Of a stretch of 64,000 bases of DNA, positions 27,540 through 36,327 are shown in pieces. The position numbers and the translations under genes are program-made. Origin of the DNA: Akkermansia sp. RCC_12PD (GTDB taxonomy: Bacteria > Verrucomicrobiota > Verrucomicrobiia > Verrucomicrobiales > Akkermansiaceae); assembly GCF_036417355.1 (NCBI RefSeq), contig NZ_CP143889.1:1674001-1738000 (forward strand), in the 5' to 3' direction. The notes under the pieces were generated by a model. The model was not told where the DNA came from. It ran no database searches and saw only the letters and a list, made by a program, of their open reading frames with translations. Each line of letters starts with the position of its first letter. Position 1 is the stretch's first letter.

Positions 27540-30500
27540 ATGATCCGATGGTTTTTTGACATACCCTCCAAGCTGATCCACTGGAGGTTGAATCTGGTCA
27601 GAACACTGGGCGCCTATGTTCCGTGGCTGCGCCGGGATGACGGGTCCATGAAGATCCACGCCGGAACGCTGGTGGACCTGTTCGCTACCATTTTGAGCGG
27701 CCGCCGCCACTTGAGCGCGCGGGATGCGGACGCCGCCCTGGATATTCTGCGCTACACTTTCCCGGAAGTGGAGCACCGCTGGCTTTCCAACCGGTTTGAA
27801 CGGTCCATGCGCGCCAGCCTGACGGTGGAGGACGTGCTGGCGTCCGCCGCCTCCGGCCGGGATGAAACGGAGCGCATGGCGATTGCCCTGGAAGTGCTTT
27901 CCCTGCTCATCAATACTGGAGACCCCAGGATGACCGGGGAGCTGTTTGATCAAGTGACGTACGGGCTTGAACTGCCGGGAGCGGCCAACCATTTAAGGCA
28001 GCTTCTGATGACTCCGGATGTGGAGGCCCAGGAACCGGCCTACAGCGTGAGTTTTTCATCCGGAATCGGCGGAGAGGTGTCTCTCCCGGAGTCCGACCAG
28101 GGGATCTCCTTCCGGCTGATCCGGTGTTCCCGCCTGGTGCTGGTGGTTAACGACGGCTCCAAGTCCATCGTGGTGCGCGGGCGGCATTTGGCCACCGGCG
28201 GAGTGATGCCGCTGACCAACGGACAGGTGGTGCTGCTGCCTTCCGGGCCGCTGAGTTTTGAGGATTTCGCTTTTTTCCTGGATTGCAAGCGTTCCGGCAA
28301 GCAGGAAGTCTGCTATCTTGTCCTGGACAACGGTTCGCTCCAGATCAGCCGCATGAGGTCCAGAGCCAGCGCGGTGCGCGTGAGCATGGGGCTGGCCTGC
28401 GAGGTGGAGGTGCTGAGGCCGGAGGTGGAGTTTGTGGTGGACGGCCACCGGCTGTATCCCGGAGAAAGTGTCAGGATGGAATATTATTCCTCCTTCACGC
28501 TGGATGGGGAAGGCCCTTTTTCGATGGGGGAGATGCAGAACGCCCTGTCCGACATCGGACGCCGCTTCCGCCTGGACCCCGGCACCCGCAAGCTGCGCGT
28601 GACCAACATGCCGGAAAAGGCGCGCAAGGGGGATATGCTGCTGACTCCGGGGCTGGCAGCCGGAGTAGTGCTGGAGGTGTCTTTTTCCAGCGCTACCAAT
28701 TCCGGCTGGCTGGAGGTGATGGAGGCGTCCATGCCTCTGTGGATCAACGGCAGGATTGTCAAGGGCCGGATGTCTTTAAAGGACGGGGACGTGGTGCACC
28801 TGAATTCCTACCATGCCCTGCGCTGCCGGTTTTCCGCCGGGGTGCTGGATGAAGAGTACCACGCCATCAGGACGCTCAGCGTGGAGGGCGTGACCAAGGA
28901 ATTCCGGCGCTCCGGACGCGTTCTGGATAATATCGACCTGAGCGTGAAGCGCGGAGAAATGGTGTGCATTTTGGGGCCCAGCGGGTCCGGGAAAAGCACC
29001 CTGCTGGCCATGATGGCGGGGCATCTGCCGCCCACGCGCGGATGCATCCGCTACAACAACCAGCTCCTGTACAGCGCACCGGAACTGGTGCGCCCCTATA
29101 TTGCCTTCATTCCCCGGGAAGACATTTTGGACGCCGCCATGAGCGTCTCGGAACACATCGCCCAGGCTACCATCATACGGAGGCCGCGCCTGACGCGCTC
29201 CGGCCGTGCCAGGAGGGTGAACGCCATCCTGAAATTCCTGGGGCTGACGCACATCGCTTCCCGCCGCGTGGGGGAAATGAATGCGCGCACCATTTCCGAC
29301 GGGGAGAGAACGCGCCTGAACCTGGGGCTTGACCTGGCAGGCATTGCGGACGTGTTCCTGCTGGACGAGCCCATTAGCGGCCTTTCCACCTCGGATGCCA
29401 AGCTGGTCATGCAGACCCTGCAGAACATGAGCCGCGACAAGATGGTGATCGCCACGATGCACCGCCCCAGCACGGCCATTCTGAACCAGTTCAACAAGGT
29501 GCTGGTGCTGGACCACGGCGGCCAGATGGCCTACTGGGGTGATGTGCCGGGCATGATGCGCTATTTCCGGAAGGCGGCCGTGGACATGTCCATAGACGTC
29601 TCGGAAGAGTCCCGGACCGCCGGAGGTGCGGATTACGTATTTGAGGTGCTGGAAGCCCCCCTTTCCTGGCACGACCGCCGCCGCAGGCAGCATCCGCGGC
29701 TGTGGCAGGAACGCTTTGAGGGCTACCGTTTCCGCAACGTGATGGGGCACCATCATGAAGGAGGCGCCCCCAGGACGCTGTATGAAGGCACGCTGGAGTT
29801 TCCTCCCGCTCCCCGCCGCAGCGTGATGCAGCTGTGGCGGCTTTTCCGCATCTGGGCCGTACGCACGTTTCTGGGGCGCGTCCGGAGCCGGATGGGGCTG
29901 TACACCATGCTTCTGGAAGGTCCCGTGCTGGCCCTGCTGATTTCCCTGACGCTGCGCGCTTCCTCCAGTCCGGAATACACGTTTGCCACGGCTCTTCACA
30001 TTCCGTCCTATCTGTTTCTGGCGACGATCGTAGCCATGTTCTTTGGCCTGACCGGGGCGGCCAGCGAGGTGCTCAAGGACCGTGCCCTGCTCAAGAGAGA
30101 AAGCAATTCCAAAGTGTTCGTGACCGGTTACGTTCTTGCCAAGGCGCTGGTGCTGACAGGGCTGTCCGCCGTGCAGTCCGCCCTGTTCCTGTGGGTGGGG
30201 AACGCCATTCTGGAAATCCATGAAATGTTTCTGGTTTACCTGGGGACGATGACTCTGACGGCCTTTATCGGTGTAAGCCTGTCCCTGCTTGTCTCCGTCT
30301 TTGCCAAAACGGAGCGCGCGGCGCTCAACATGGTGCCGCTGCTGCTGATTCCCCAGATTCTGATGGCCGGGGCCATCGTGCATTTTGATGAAATGAACCA
30401 GTTCATTCCCTGGTCCGCCCACCGCACGGACGAGCATGGCCGCCTCAAGCCGGGCCGCGTTCCCCTGGTGGCGGAGTTTTGTCCCCTGCGCTATTCCTTT

Positions 30501-31076
30501 GAAATGATGGTGGTGGACCAGGCCTCCAAAAACGTCTGGGAAAAGGAACGGGAAACCATTCAGGAAAAAGTGGATGAACTGAAGGCCAAGCCCCAGTTGA
30601 GCAACCGTGAATTTGAGGAGTTCAAGCTGCTCAAGCTGGCGCTGCTGCACATTTCCGCCATTGGCGCGGAGGATCCGGAACAGGCGAAAGATGCCGTGCG
30701 AACCGTCCGGCGCGCCGCCATCGACGGTTCGGAAAAAAGCTACAAGCGGACGATCTCCGAGCTGGAGCAGAAGGGAAAAGGCAAGCCTTCCGTCAAGTCG
30801 TTCTATGTCAACGACCGCATTGTGATGCTGGATGAGTCCGCGGAAATTCAGCGGGTCAGCCGGGATACGCTGGACCGCCCGGAGATTTTCCTGGCGCGCC
30901 GCCAGCCTCTGCCGTGGGGCAATTCCGGGAAGGCTCCGGATGATCCTGGCTATAGCGCGGACGAAGGGACGGTGCCCACGCCGTGGAAGGACTCCGTGTT
31001 CCTGTTTCTGATGGGAGCCGCACCTCTCTTCGTGACGGGACGCGTAATCAAAAGGCGGCTGGAGAAAGCGGGCTAG
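27540..31076 (+). CDS. Fused ABCG-type transporter with TerB-like and FHA-like N-terminal regions
   Basis: This protein has 1178 residues. An N-terminal helical segment (about 20-165) is TerB-like (TLVDLFATILSGRRHLSARDADAALDILRYTFPEV). Beta-rich modules (about 170-440) include an FHA-like WINGRIVKGRMSLKDGDVVHL. The ABC ATPase has Walker A GPSGSGKST (about 478), the altered signature ISDGERTRLNLGLDL, and Walker B VFLLDEPISGLS. An ABC2 membrane domain of about six helices (770-960) is interrupted by a 150-residue helical soluble insert before a final helix. The organisation resembles FHA-modulated ABC efflux pumps. The substrate is unknown. ATG 27540 is chosen over the upstream TTG 27486. The next gene has its own promoter. 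Confidence 0.85.
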   Translation: MIRWFFDIPSKLIHWRLNLVRTLGAYVPWLRRDDGSMKIHAGTLVDLFATILSGRRHLSARDADAALDILRYTFPEVEHRWLSNRFERSMRASLTVEDVLASAASGRDETERMAIALEVLSLLINTGDPRMTGELFDQVTYGLELPGAANHLRQLLMTPDVEAQEPAYSVSFSSGIGGEVSLPESDQGISFRLIRCSRLVLVVNDGSKSIVVRGRHLATGGVMPLTNGQVVLLPSGPLSFEDFAFFLDCKRSGKQEVCYLVLDNGSLQISRMRSRASAVRVSMGLACEVEVLRPEVEFVVDGHRLYPGESVRMEYYSSFTLDGEGPFSMGEMQNALSDIGRRFRLDPGTRKLRVTNMPEKARKGDMLLTPGLAAGVVLEVSFSSATNSGWLEVMEASMPLWINGRIVKGRMSLKDGDVVHLNSYHALRCRFSAGVLDEEYHAIRTLSVEGVTKEFRRSGRVLDNIDLSVKRGEMVCILGPSGSGKSTLLAMMAGHLPPTRGCIRYNNQLLYSAPELVRPYIAFIPREDILDAAMSVSEHIAQATIIRRPRLTRSGRARRVNAILKFLGLTHIASRRVGEMNARTISDGERTRLNLGLDLAGIADVFLLDEPISGLSTSDAKLVMQTLQNMSRDKMVIATMHRPSTAILNQFNKVLVLDHGGQMAYWGDVPGMMRYFRKAAVDMSIDVSEESRTAGGADYVFEVLEAPLSWHDRRRRQHPRLWQERFEGYRFRNVMGHHHEGGAPRTLYEGTLEFPPAPRRSVMQLWRLFRIWAVRTFLGRVRSRMGLYTMLLEGPVLALLISLTLRASSSPEYTFATALHIPSYLFLATIVAMFFGLTGAASEVLKDRALLKRESNSKVFVTGYVLAKALVLTGLSAVQSALFLWVGNAILEIHEMFLVYLGTMTLTAFIGVSLSLLVSVFAKTERAALNMVPLLLIPQILMAGAIVHFDEMNQFIPWSAHRTDEHGRLKPGRVPLVAEFCPLRYSFEMMVVDQASKNVWEKERETIQEKVDELKAKPQLSNREFEEFKLLKLALLHISAIGAEDPEQAKDAVRTVRRAAIDGSEKSYKRTISELEQKGKGKPSVKSFYVNDRIVMLDESAEIQRVSRDTLDRPEIFLARRQPLPWGNSGKAPDDPGYSADEGTVPTPWKDSVFLFLMGAAPLFVTGRVIKRRLEKAG

Positions 31077-31272
31077 CTTTTCTCCGGAGACGGGCCATGA
31101 TGGCGGCAGTGTTTGTTTGCGGATGTTGTTTCAGACAGGAAAAACAGGTTTTGCATTCTTTCCCGTGTTCCTGGATGACGGGCCGCCGGCGGTTTTCCCT
31201 TTCCCCTTCTTTTGTCCGTGGCGTTTCGGGGCGGCAGACGCTGCGAAGATATGAATCCCCGCAGTTATTTTA

Positions 31273-31300
31273 TTGACGTTTACGGAAGAAACACTATTTT
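31273..31300 (+). promoter_or_regulatory. Candidate promoter of the first small lipoprotein
   Basis: TTGACG (31273-31278), 16-base spacer, TATTTT (31295-31300); the ATG at 31320 follows within 20 bases. Confidence 0.45.
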
Positions 31301-31319
31301 AGAAAAAACTTATTTTTCC

Positions 31320-31886
31320 ATGATGTCTGCCCGTTTATTCAATAAGTATTCTCTCTCTTCTCTGTCTCTGGCAGCATTGTCTGTCGGATTTCTGTCCTGC
31401 GGAGGCAGCGGCGATACTGGGGAAGGGGATTGTCTGCCGACCGGGAGCAGACTGGACATGGTAGTGCCGATTACGGATGAAGTAAACCCGGAAAATCGCG
31501 GTGATCTGACTATTCAGTTGACGGGCAATGGCTCCGATCTCCCGTTGGCGAAGATCCAGGGAGCGGCGGCCAGTCCTGCGATTCCTGCGGAGACCCACAT
31601 GATCTACAGGAGACCGAGTGCCGAGAAAGCTTCCCTGAAAGGAAACTTCGTAATAGCCCAGGGACAGATTACCCTGCCCGGTCCGATTGTGGTGATTTTT
31701 TATGGCTCCGTCCAGGTGGATATGGATATTACGTACCAGGCTTCCACAAAGCATGAAGATACGAGCGGCACATGCACGGGGTTCGTTCGCTTCATAGGCG
31801 CCGTGCAGGAGGGCGGCGGGGCCGTTGCCGGAACCCCGTGGTCCGGAACGACCGGCAACGTGTACTACCACCCCACCGGCAATTGA
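31320..31886 (+). CDS. Small CGG-type lipoprotein A
   Basis: The 188-residue lipoprotein has the signal MMSARLFNKYSLSSLSLAALSVGFLSC and a lipidation Cys followed by GGSGD. The mature part is beta-rich (DLTIQLTGNG, GPIVVIFYGSVQVDMDITYQAS), has Thr-Cys late in the chain (TSGTCTGFVRF), and ends in Asn (YYHPTGN). I recognise no named family. It resembles the lipoproteins at 35093, 35621 and 52532 in size, lipobox context and C-terminus. It precedes an exporter operon and is separated from it by an attenuator-like hairpin. Confidence 0.82.
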   Translation: MMSARLFNKYSLSSLSLAALSVGFLSCGGSGDTGEGDCLPTGSRLDMVVPITDEVNPENRGDLTIQLTGNGSDLPLAKIQGAAASPAIPAETHMIYRRPSAEKASLKGNFVIAQGQITLPGPIVVIFYGSVQVDMDITYQASTKHEDTSGTCTGFVRFIGAVQEGGGAVAGTPWSGTTGNVYYHPTGN

Positions 31887-31931
31887 TTGGTCATCTCCTC
31901 AAGTGGCCCATGAGTCACAGATTTTATATTC

Positions 31932-31975
31932 AAAGTGCGGTGGTTCGCAAAGGACTTCCGCGCTTTTTCTTTTAC
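31932..31975 (+). terminator. Terminator or attenuator between lipoprotein A and the exporter adaptor
   Basis: A 9-bp stem with one G-U pair, AAAGTGCGG / CCGCGCTTT (31932-31966), is followed by TTCTTTTAC. It lies nine bases before the adaptor ATG, so partial readthrough would lower exporter expression relative to the lipoprotein. Confidence 0.6.
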
Positions 31976-31983
31976 AGGGAAAT

Positions 31984-33048
31984 ATGTTGAGAACGTGGAA
32001 GAAATCCTGCCTGACGGCATTGCCATGCGTCTTCGCATTCAGCCAGCTGCATGGAGCCGTGATGGATTCCGTCCCGGATGCGGGCAGGGAAGCCCCTGTT
32101 GCCGCACAGGACTGCTATATCAATGCATTCAAGGCCAAGATCGTGCCCGAGAGGATACGCTCGTTCGCCATGCCGGCGGACGGGATTGTCAGCAACTGGA
32201 TTCCGGCGGAAGGGAGGGTCCGGAAGGATGCCATCATTGCTACGGTCAATGAGGACGAGATCGAGATGGAGCGCAGAGATCTGGAAGTCAAGATTATGAA
32301 GGATCGCATCGCCAAGAAGGAAGAACTGTCCGAACTGGAAAAGCAGCTGGAGGAGATGAAGTTCTATTCCTCCCTGTCCCGGGAAGAAAGGGAGTATGCC
32401 AGCAAACAGCCGGAGGGGGGGCAGAAAGCGGAGCAATCCCTGAAGGAAAAAATAGAGCTGGTCAAGAAGGAGTTGACCATGGTGGAAGACAAGCCCAGGC
32501 TGGAGTTCCGCAAGAAGGAGGAAAAGTACATCCTCAGAATGCCCTTTGACGGCAAGCTGCAGTACCAATTCTCCTTTCCGCGGGACGACAGCACGTCCCT
32601 GTATCTGGATGCGGCATCTTCCATTGCGACCGTTTGTGATGATTCCGCCTATTATATTACCATTTCCATTACCGATCCCGATCTGACCAGGCTCCCTCCG
32701 GAATCCCTGTATCTGGCAGTGCCCATGAGCGACGGGTCCTCTCTGAAGGGAACGTTTGCTTTCAAGCGTGTGGAAAAGAACACCTCCAGCGGGGGGGATT
32801 TGCTGGCCTACTTTTTCCGCCTGCCTCCGGAAGAGCATGAGCGGGCACATGCCATGCTGGGCTCCAATTGTACGGCCAGGCTTTATTATTCCCCCCCCGG
32901 AGAGGTAATCCGCCTTAATAAAATCCGGCTGGCTTCCAGTCCGGAAGGGAGAAAATGCTCCTCCTGGCAGGAACTTCTGGAAAAGATGCATCCCGATCTG
33001 GAGCTGGTCGTGAGCGGTGAAACGGAATTGATTGTTCGGAAAAAATGA
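31984..33048 (+). CDS. HlyD/MacA-like periplasmic adaptor
   Basis: The 354-residue protein starts at ATG 31984 behind AGGGA, with a signal peptide (MLRTWKKSCLTALPCVFAFSQLHGA). Two lipoyl-like halves (IRSFAMPADGIVSNWIPAEGRVRKDAIIATVNE at about 60-90 and ILRMPFDGKLQYQF at about 185) flank a helical hairpin of about 90 residues (EIEMERRDLEVKIMKDR ... KIELVKKELTMVE). The C-terminal beta-barrel ends ELVVSGETELIVRKK. This is the membrane-fusion-protein plan. The gene overlaps the ATPase gene (ATGA), so they are translationally coupled. It contains homopolymers G7, G7 and C8, in frame as given. Confidence 0.78.
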   Translation: MLRTWKKSCLTALPCVFAFSQLHGAVMDSVPDAGREAPVAAQDCYINAFKAKIVPERIRSFAMPADGIVSNWIPAEGRVRKDAIIATVNEDEIEMERRDLEVKIMKDRIAKKEELSELEKQLEEMKFYSSLSREEREYASKQPEGGQKAEQSLKEKIELVKKELTMVEDKPRLEFRKKEEKYILRMPFDGKLQYQFSFPRDDSTSLYLDAASSIATVCDDSAYYITISITDPDLTRLPPESLYLAVPMSDGSSLKGTFAFKRVEKNTSSGGDLLAYFFRLPPEEHERAHAMLGSNCTARLYYSPPGEVIRLNKIRLASSPEGRKCSSWQELLEKMHPDLELVVSGETELIVRKK

Positions 33049-33677
33049 AATTGGAATGTGAATCCGTCTGGTTCAGCTATTCGAACAAGCAATGGATTTT
33101 TGAGAATTACAACAGGGTTTTTTCTTCCGGAATCACTATTTTAAAGGGATATTCCGGATGCGGGAAGACTACGCTGCTGAAAATTCTGGCCGGTTATCTG
33201 CGGCCCCAGCGGGGGAGGGTGCTTACCCCCCGCCGCGCGTCCCTGACGGATGCGCTTTACCGCCGCAAGGAGGTGAGCTACATGTTCCAGGGCATCAACC
33301 TGCTGCCTCTGGCAACGGTGGAAAGAAATCTTCAGCTATGCGCGGAAATGGCCATGCTGCCGAGAAAGCAGTGGAAGCGCAGGGCAGATGACCTGGTGGA
33401 AAGGCTGGGTTTGGAGTCCCTGCGCCACAAGAAGGCCGGAAGCCTGTCCGGCGGGCAGGCCCAGCGCGCCGCCCTGGCCCGGACATTGATGAAGGATTCC
33501 GATATTCTGCTGCTGGATGAACCTACTTCCGGACTGGATGACGGCAACACGGAGATCATCAAAAAACTGATCAGGGAGTATCCTGCCGACAAGATTTGCA
33601 TTCTGAGTACGCATGATTCACGCCTTTTTGATCTGACTCATGAAATCATTGATTTTAATCAGCCTGTATCTCTTTAA
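33045..33677 (+). CDS. ABC transporter ATPase of the tripartite exporter
   Basis: The 210-residue ATPase has Walker A GYSGCGKTT (about 36-44), a Q-loop in YMFQGINLLP, signature SLSGGQAQRAALARTL, Walker B DILLLDEPTSGLD, and a switch His in LSTHD. It most resembles LolD/MacB-type ATPases that work with FtsX-like permeases. Its 3' end overlaps the permease start by 38 bases. It probably drives substrate from the outer leaflet or periplasm through the adaptor and an outer-membrane factor. Confidence 0.92.
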   Translation: MKLECESVWFSYSNKQWIFENYNRVFSSGITILKGYSGCGKTTLLKILAGYLRPQRGRVLTPRRASLTDALYRRKEVSYMFQGINLLPLATVERNLQLCAEMAMLPRKQWKRRADDLVERLGLESLRHKKAGSLSGGQAQRAALARTLMKDSDILLLDEPTSGLDDGNTEIIKKLIREYPADKICILSTHDSRLFDLTHEIIDFNQPVSL

Positions 33678-34785
33678 GGATACGCTTCACCGTTGGAAGG
33701 AAAGGCCGGCCAGCCCTCTTTCCCGGGTACTCGTTGCGTTTTTTCTTTCCTTGTGCGCTCTTTCCTTTCTTGCGAATTACGTTCTTTCCTCCAAAATGCT
33801 GCATGATGAGATCAGGAAGAACGGAGCGGACCTGATCATGGTTTTTGATACCGTGCGTGAGGGAGAGGCCTCCAAAAGAAATCTGCTCCAGCACGAACTG
33901 CCTCTCCTGCACGGCTGCGACGTTCTGGCCCTGAAGGACTCCCCGGCCGGGTTTGCCAGGGTGGGGAAGCCCGCTTTCCCTATTTTGGAATACAACATGG
34001 AGTCCTGCGCTTTTCTTGCCGATCTGGAGTTGGAGGCGCATCCTGTCGTCCTCCTGTTTAATCCCGGCAGGAGTCCGCTGCATCCGGGGCCGTGCGTGGT
34101 ATCCATCGGAGATTTTGATTTTTCCCTGAATGCCTCCCCGCTTCCGGAAAACCATTTGCTGGGGAAGCTGTATCCTTCCGGAGTGATTTTGACCCCGGAG
34201 GGTGCTTTCAATTCCGGATTGGATTCCCCCATGAGCAATTACCGTTATGTCATCCGGGTGCATGAGATGACCGCAGCCAATATCCAGAGCATTGAGGAGA
34301 CGCTGAACAACATTGTACGCTATGACGGGAGCATGACGATAGTCCAGACGCACGTGGGACTCCTGAAGAGGCTGGAAGTTCTGATGAGCAACCAGATGGA
34401 ATGCCGGATGGGTTTTTCCATCGGCATTGCGGTTATCGTGGGGATTCTTCTGACTGCCCTGGCTTCCATGGAATTCCGCCAGAACGAATATGTTTATACC
34501 CTGATGAAAAGTTTCGGGGTGCGGCCTGTCCTTCTGATCCTCACATTCATTGTTGAGAATATTTTCCTGATAGGCATTTCCTTTGCCGGAGCCGTATGGG
34601 CTTTCATGAAGACGCAGAAGATCGTCCTCGGAGAGTTTTTCAAATTGGGCGATACCGTTCTGACGTATGCCGATATACGGCAGGATTTGTGGCTTCTGGG
34701 CGTTTCCCTTTTAGGATGCGTGCTGTTTTCTTCCATTCCGGTCGCATTCTCCGCCTATCGCCCCATCGGAAAGGTTTTGAAATAG
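33640..34785 (+). CDS. FtsX/MacB-like permease of the tripartite exporter
   Basis: The 381-residue protein has one helix near the N-terminus (VLVAFFLSLCALSFLANYVL, about 30-50), a periplasmic domain of about 200 residues, and three C-terminal helices (SIGIAVIVGILLTALASMEF; LILTFIVENIFLIGISFAGAVWAF; LLGVSLLGCVLFSSIPVAFSAYRP). That is the FtsX/MacB/LolE topology, and the end SAYRPIGKVLK matches the family. Such permeases do not transport across the inner membrane but push periplasmic or lipid-anchored substrates outwards. The start ATG 33640 lies inside the ATPase gene. Confidence 0.85.
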   Translation: MKSLILISLYLFKDTLHRWKERPASPLSRVLVAFFLSLCALSFLANYVLSSKMLHDEIRKNGADLIMVFDTVREGEASKRNLLQHELPLLHGCDVLALKDSPAGFARVGKPAFPILEYNMESCAFLADLELEAHPVVLLFNPGRSPLHPGPCVVSIGDFDFSLNASPLPENHLLGKLYPSGVILTPEGAFNSGLDSPMSNYRYVIRVHEMTAANIQSIEETLNNIVRYDGSMTIVQTHVGLLKRLEVLMSNQMECRMGFSIGIAVIVGILLTALASMEFRQNEYVYTLMKSFGVRPVLLILTFIVENIFLIGISFAGAVWAFMKTQKIVLGEFFKLGDTVLTYADIRQDLWLLGVSLLGCVLFSSIPVAFSAYRPIGKVLK

Positions 34786-35036
34786 GCCGCATACAGGTAA
34801 ATTCCGTTGTTTGGGAAAGGAGACACAGGTTCTGTTCCCTGCAGGAGGATGGAAAGGAATCGGGATAAGGAGTTTTGGGGCTTTGCCCTTCTCCGGCGAT
34901 AGGTTGGACGTTGGAATGTCCGTTTTTCCATGATCCGGTCCGGATTATCCGGCCAGACTGCACCGTACAGGATTAAAGACGGGTATTGCCAGGGAGAGTG
35001 CCCTTCCCTGTTTTTAGGGAGGACTTTTCCGCCATG
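34786..35036. other. Gene-free spacer between permease and lipoprotein B
   Basis: No supported gene. The spacer lies between convergent transcription units and ends in a bidirectional terminator. Confidence 0.5.
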
Positions 35037-35068
35037 AAAAAACCCGCAGAGATATCCGCGGGTTTTTT
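35037..35068. terminator. Bidirectional terminator
   Basis: An 11-bp perfect stem AAAAAACCCGC / GCGGGTTTTTT has a 10-base loop. The A and T runs give U-tracts in both directions, serving the exporter operon (+) and the lipoprotein B/C operon (-). Confidence 0.9.
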
Positions 35069-35092
35069 GGAAAGAACAGGAAGGATGAGCTG

Positions 35093-35578
35093 TTAATTCG
35101 GTAAATAGAATTTCGTAATCGTTCCGGGGCGGTCCGTGACGGCAGGGTCGGCAAAGTAAATATCGGATACGGCGCATGTGGCGCTTCCGGTTCCCTTGGT
35201 GACGTTTTGGACATTGGTCATGACCATGTAGCAGGGGAAAGCTTCTTCCCCATCCCTGTTGGTGTACCAGTAAAAGGATACTTCACTTGCAGTGTCGTCC
35301 GCGGGAACGTAGCCTCTGACGTGCATGGATGCGTTGCTTGGGCTTCCGCTTTCGCCGGAATAAATGGTGGCGTTCTGTGCGGAAATCACATTAAAGCTAA
35401 AGACGTATGAGACTTCTCTGCCTTCCGGGTCTTCCAGGGAAACGGTTACAGTGCGGGCGGTGCCCACAGGAAGATAGATTTCTTCCGTTTTGCTGGAACC
35501 GCCGCAGCCCGTAAGCGCCGAGATGCATAATACAGAAGGGAGCAACAAGGAAGTCAGGATGCAAAAACGGGTATTCAT
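35093..35578 (-). CDS. Small CGG-type lipoprotein B
   Basis: The 161-residue lipoprotein has the signal MNTRFCILTSLLLPSVLCISALTGC with lipidation Cys about 25, then GGSSKTEEIYLPVG. The mature part is beta-rich (VTVSLEDPEGREVSYVFSFNVISAQ), carries a late Cys after Ala-Thr (TGSATCAVSDIYF), and ends FYLPN. It shares this plan with the other small lipoproteins in the window. No known domain is recognised. It follows lipoprotein C by 42 bases in the same operon. Confidence 0.82.
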   Translation of the reverse strand: MNTRFCILTSLLLPSVLCISALTGCGGSSKTEEIYLPVGTARTVTVSLEDPEGREVSYVFSFNVISAQNATIYSGESGSPSNASMHVRGYVPADDTASEVSFYWYTNRDGEEAFPCYMVMTNVQNVTKGTGSATCAVSDIYFADPAVTDRPGTITKFYLPN

Positions 35579-35620
35579 ATGGATGAGAAATGTCGTGAAT
35601 TATATCGAGGAAGGGGAGGA

Positions 35621-36103
35621 TTAGTTGTTATAGAAAACGGTGATGTCCGCCGTGACATTGTTGAGAGTTTCCATCTCCGCTCCTGCGGGTTGGGATGAAA
35701 GGGTGGCTCCTTCCCCTCCTGCCACTGCATGCGTGGACTGGTCAAATTCGAGAGAAGGTATGTCCAGGGAATAGGCGGTAGTATTGTTGGTGCCCTGGGT
35801 CCAGCGCAGATTCAGGTGAGCGGTATTATCGCCTGTTTTGTAGTACACCACGGTGGGGGCGCCGTTCCATAAGGCAATTTGACTTCCTCTGGTGGTGAGC
35901 ACGGATTGCCCGGTGGTGTCAGTGATTAACTCAAAGATGTTCGGGAACGATGAAGCCGTTATGCCCAGCGAAATGGATACCGTGGTACCGTTAAGCGTCG
36001 TGGGGGCACTGCCGCTGCCGCTGCTGCTTCCGCCGCATTGGGTGAGAAAGAGGAGTCCTAGGGAGCAGCAAGCCATGGAGATGGTTTGAAAAAGAGGGCA
36101 CAT
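35621..36103 (-). CDS. Small CGG-type lipoprotein C
   Basis: The 160-residue lipoprotein has the signal MCPLFQTISMACCSLGLLFLTQC, then GGSSSGSGSAPT, a flexible Gly/Ser linker. The mature part is beta-rich (TTVSISLGITASSFPNIFELITD; AHLNLRWTQGTNNTTAYSLDIPSLEF) and ends ITVFYNN. It is unrecognised beyond the shared layout of the small lipoproteins. It is transcribed away from the TolC-like gene, so the two may share a regulatory region. Confidence 0.8.
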   Translation of the reverse strand: MCPLFQTISMACCSLGLLFLTQCGGSSSGSGSAPTTLNGTTVSISLGITASSFPNIFELITDTTGQSVLTTRGSQIALWNGAPTVVYYKTGDNTAHLNLRWTQGTNNTTAYSLDIPSLEFDQSTHAVAGGEGATLSSQPAGAEMETLNNVTADITVFYNN

Positions 36104-36287
36104 AACAACTAACTGGATAATATTTATTGCGCAGACTGTGGTATTTCCTATGGTTTGTCAAGGAAGGAAATCTGGAAAATGAAAGACACAGGAAAAGGCC
36201 TTGATGGAAAAGACGGAGCCGGAGCCGCCTCCAGCCCTTTTTTCCTTTCCAGCCCTAGTTCCTTTCCCGGATCTGTCGTGTTGGTGC

Positions 36288-36315
36288 TTGACTTTTCAGG
36301 GGCAGAAGTTATGAA
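36288..36315 (+). promoter_or_regulatory. Candidate promoter of the TolC-like gene
   Basis: TTGACT (36288-36293), 16-base spacer, TATGAA (36310-36315), 12 bases before ATG 36328. It supports 36328 as the start because the competing ATG at 36311 would lie inside the -10 box. Confidence 0.45.
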
Positions 36316-36327
36316 ACGAACACCCTC

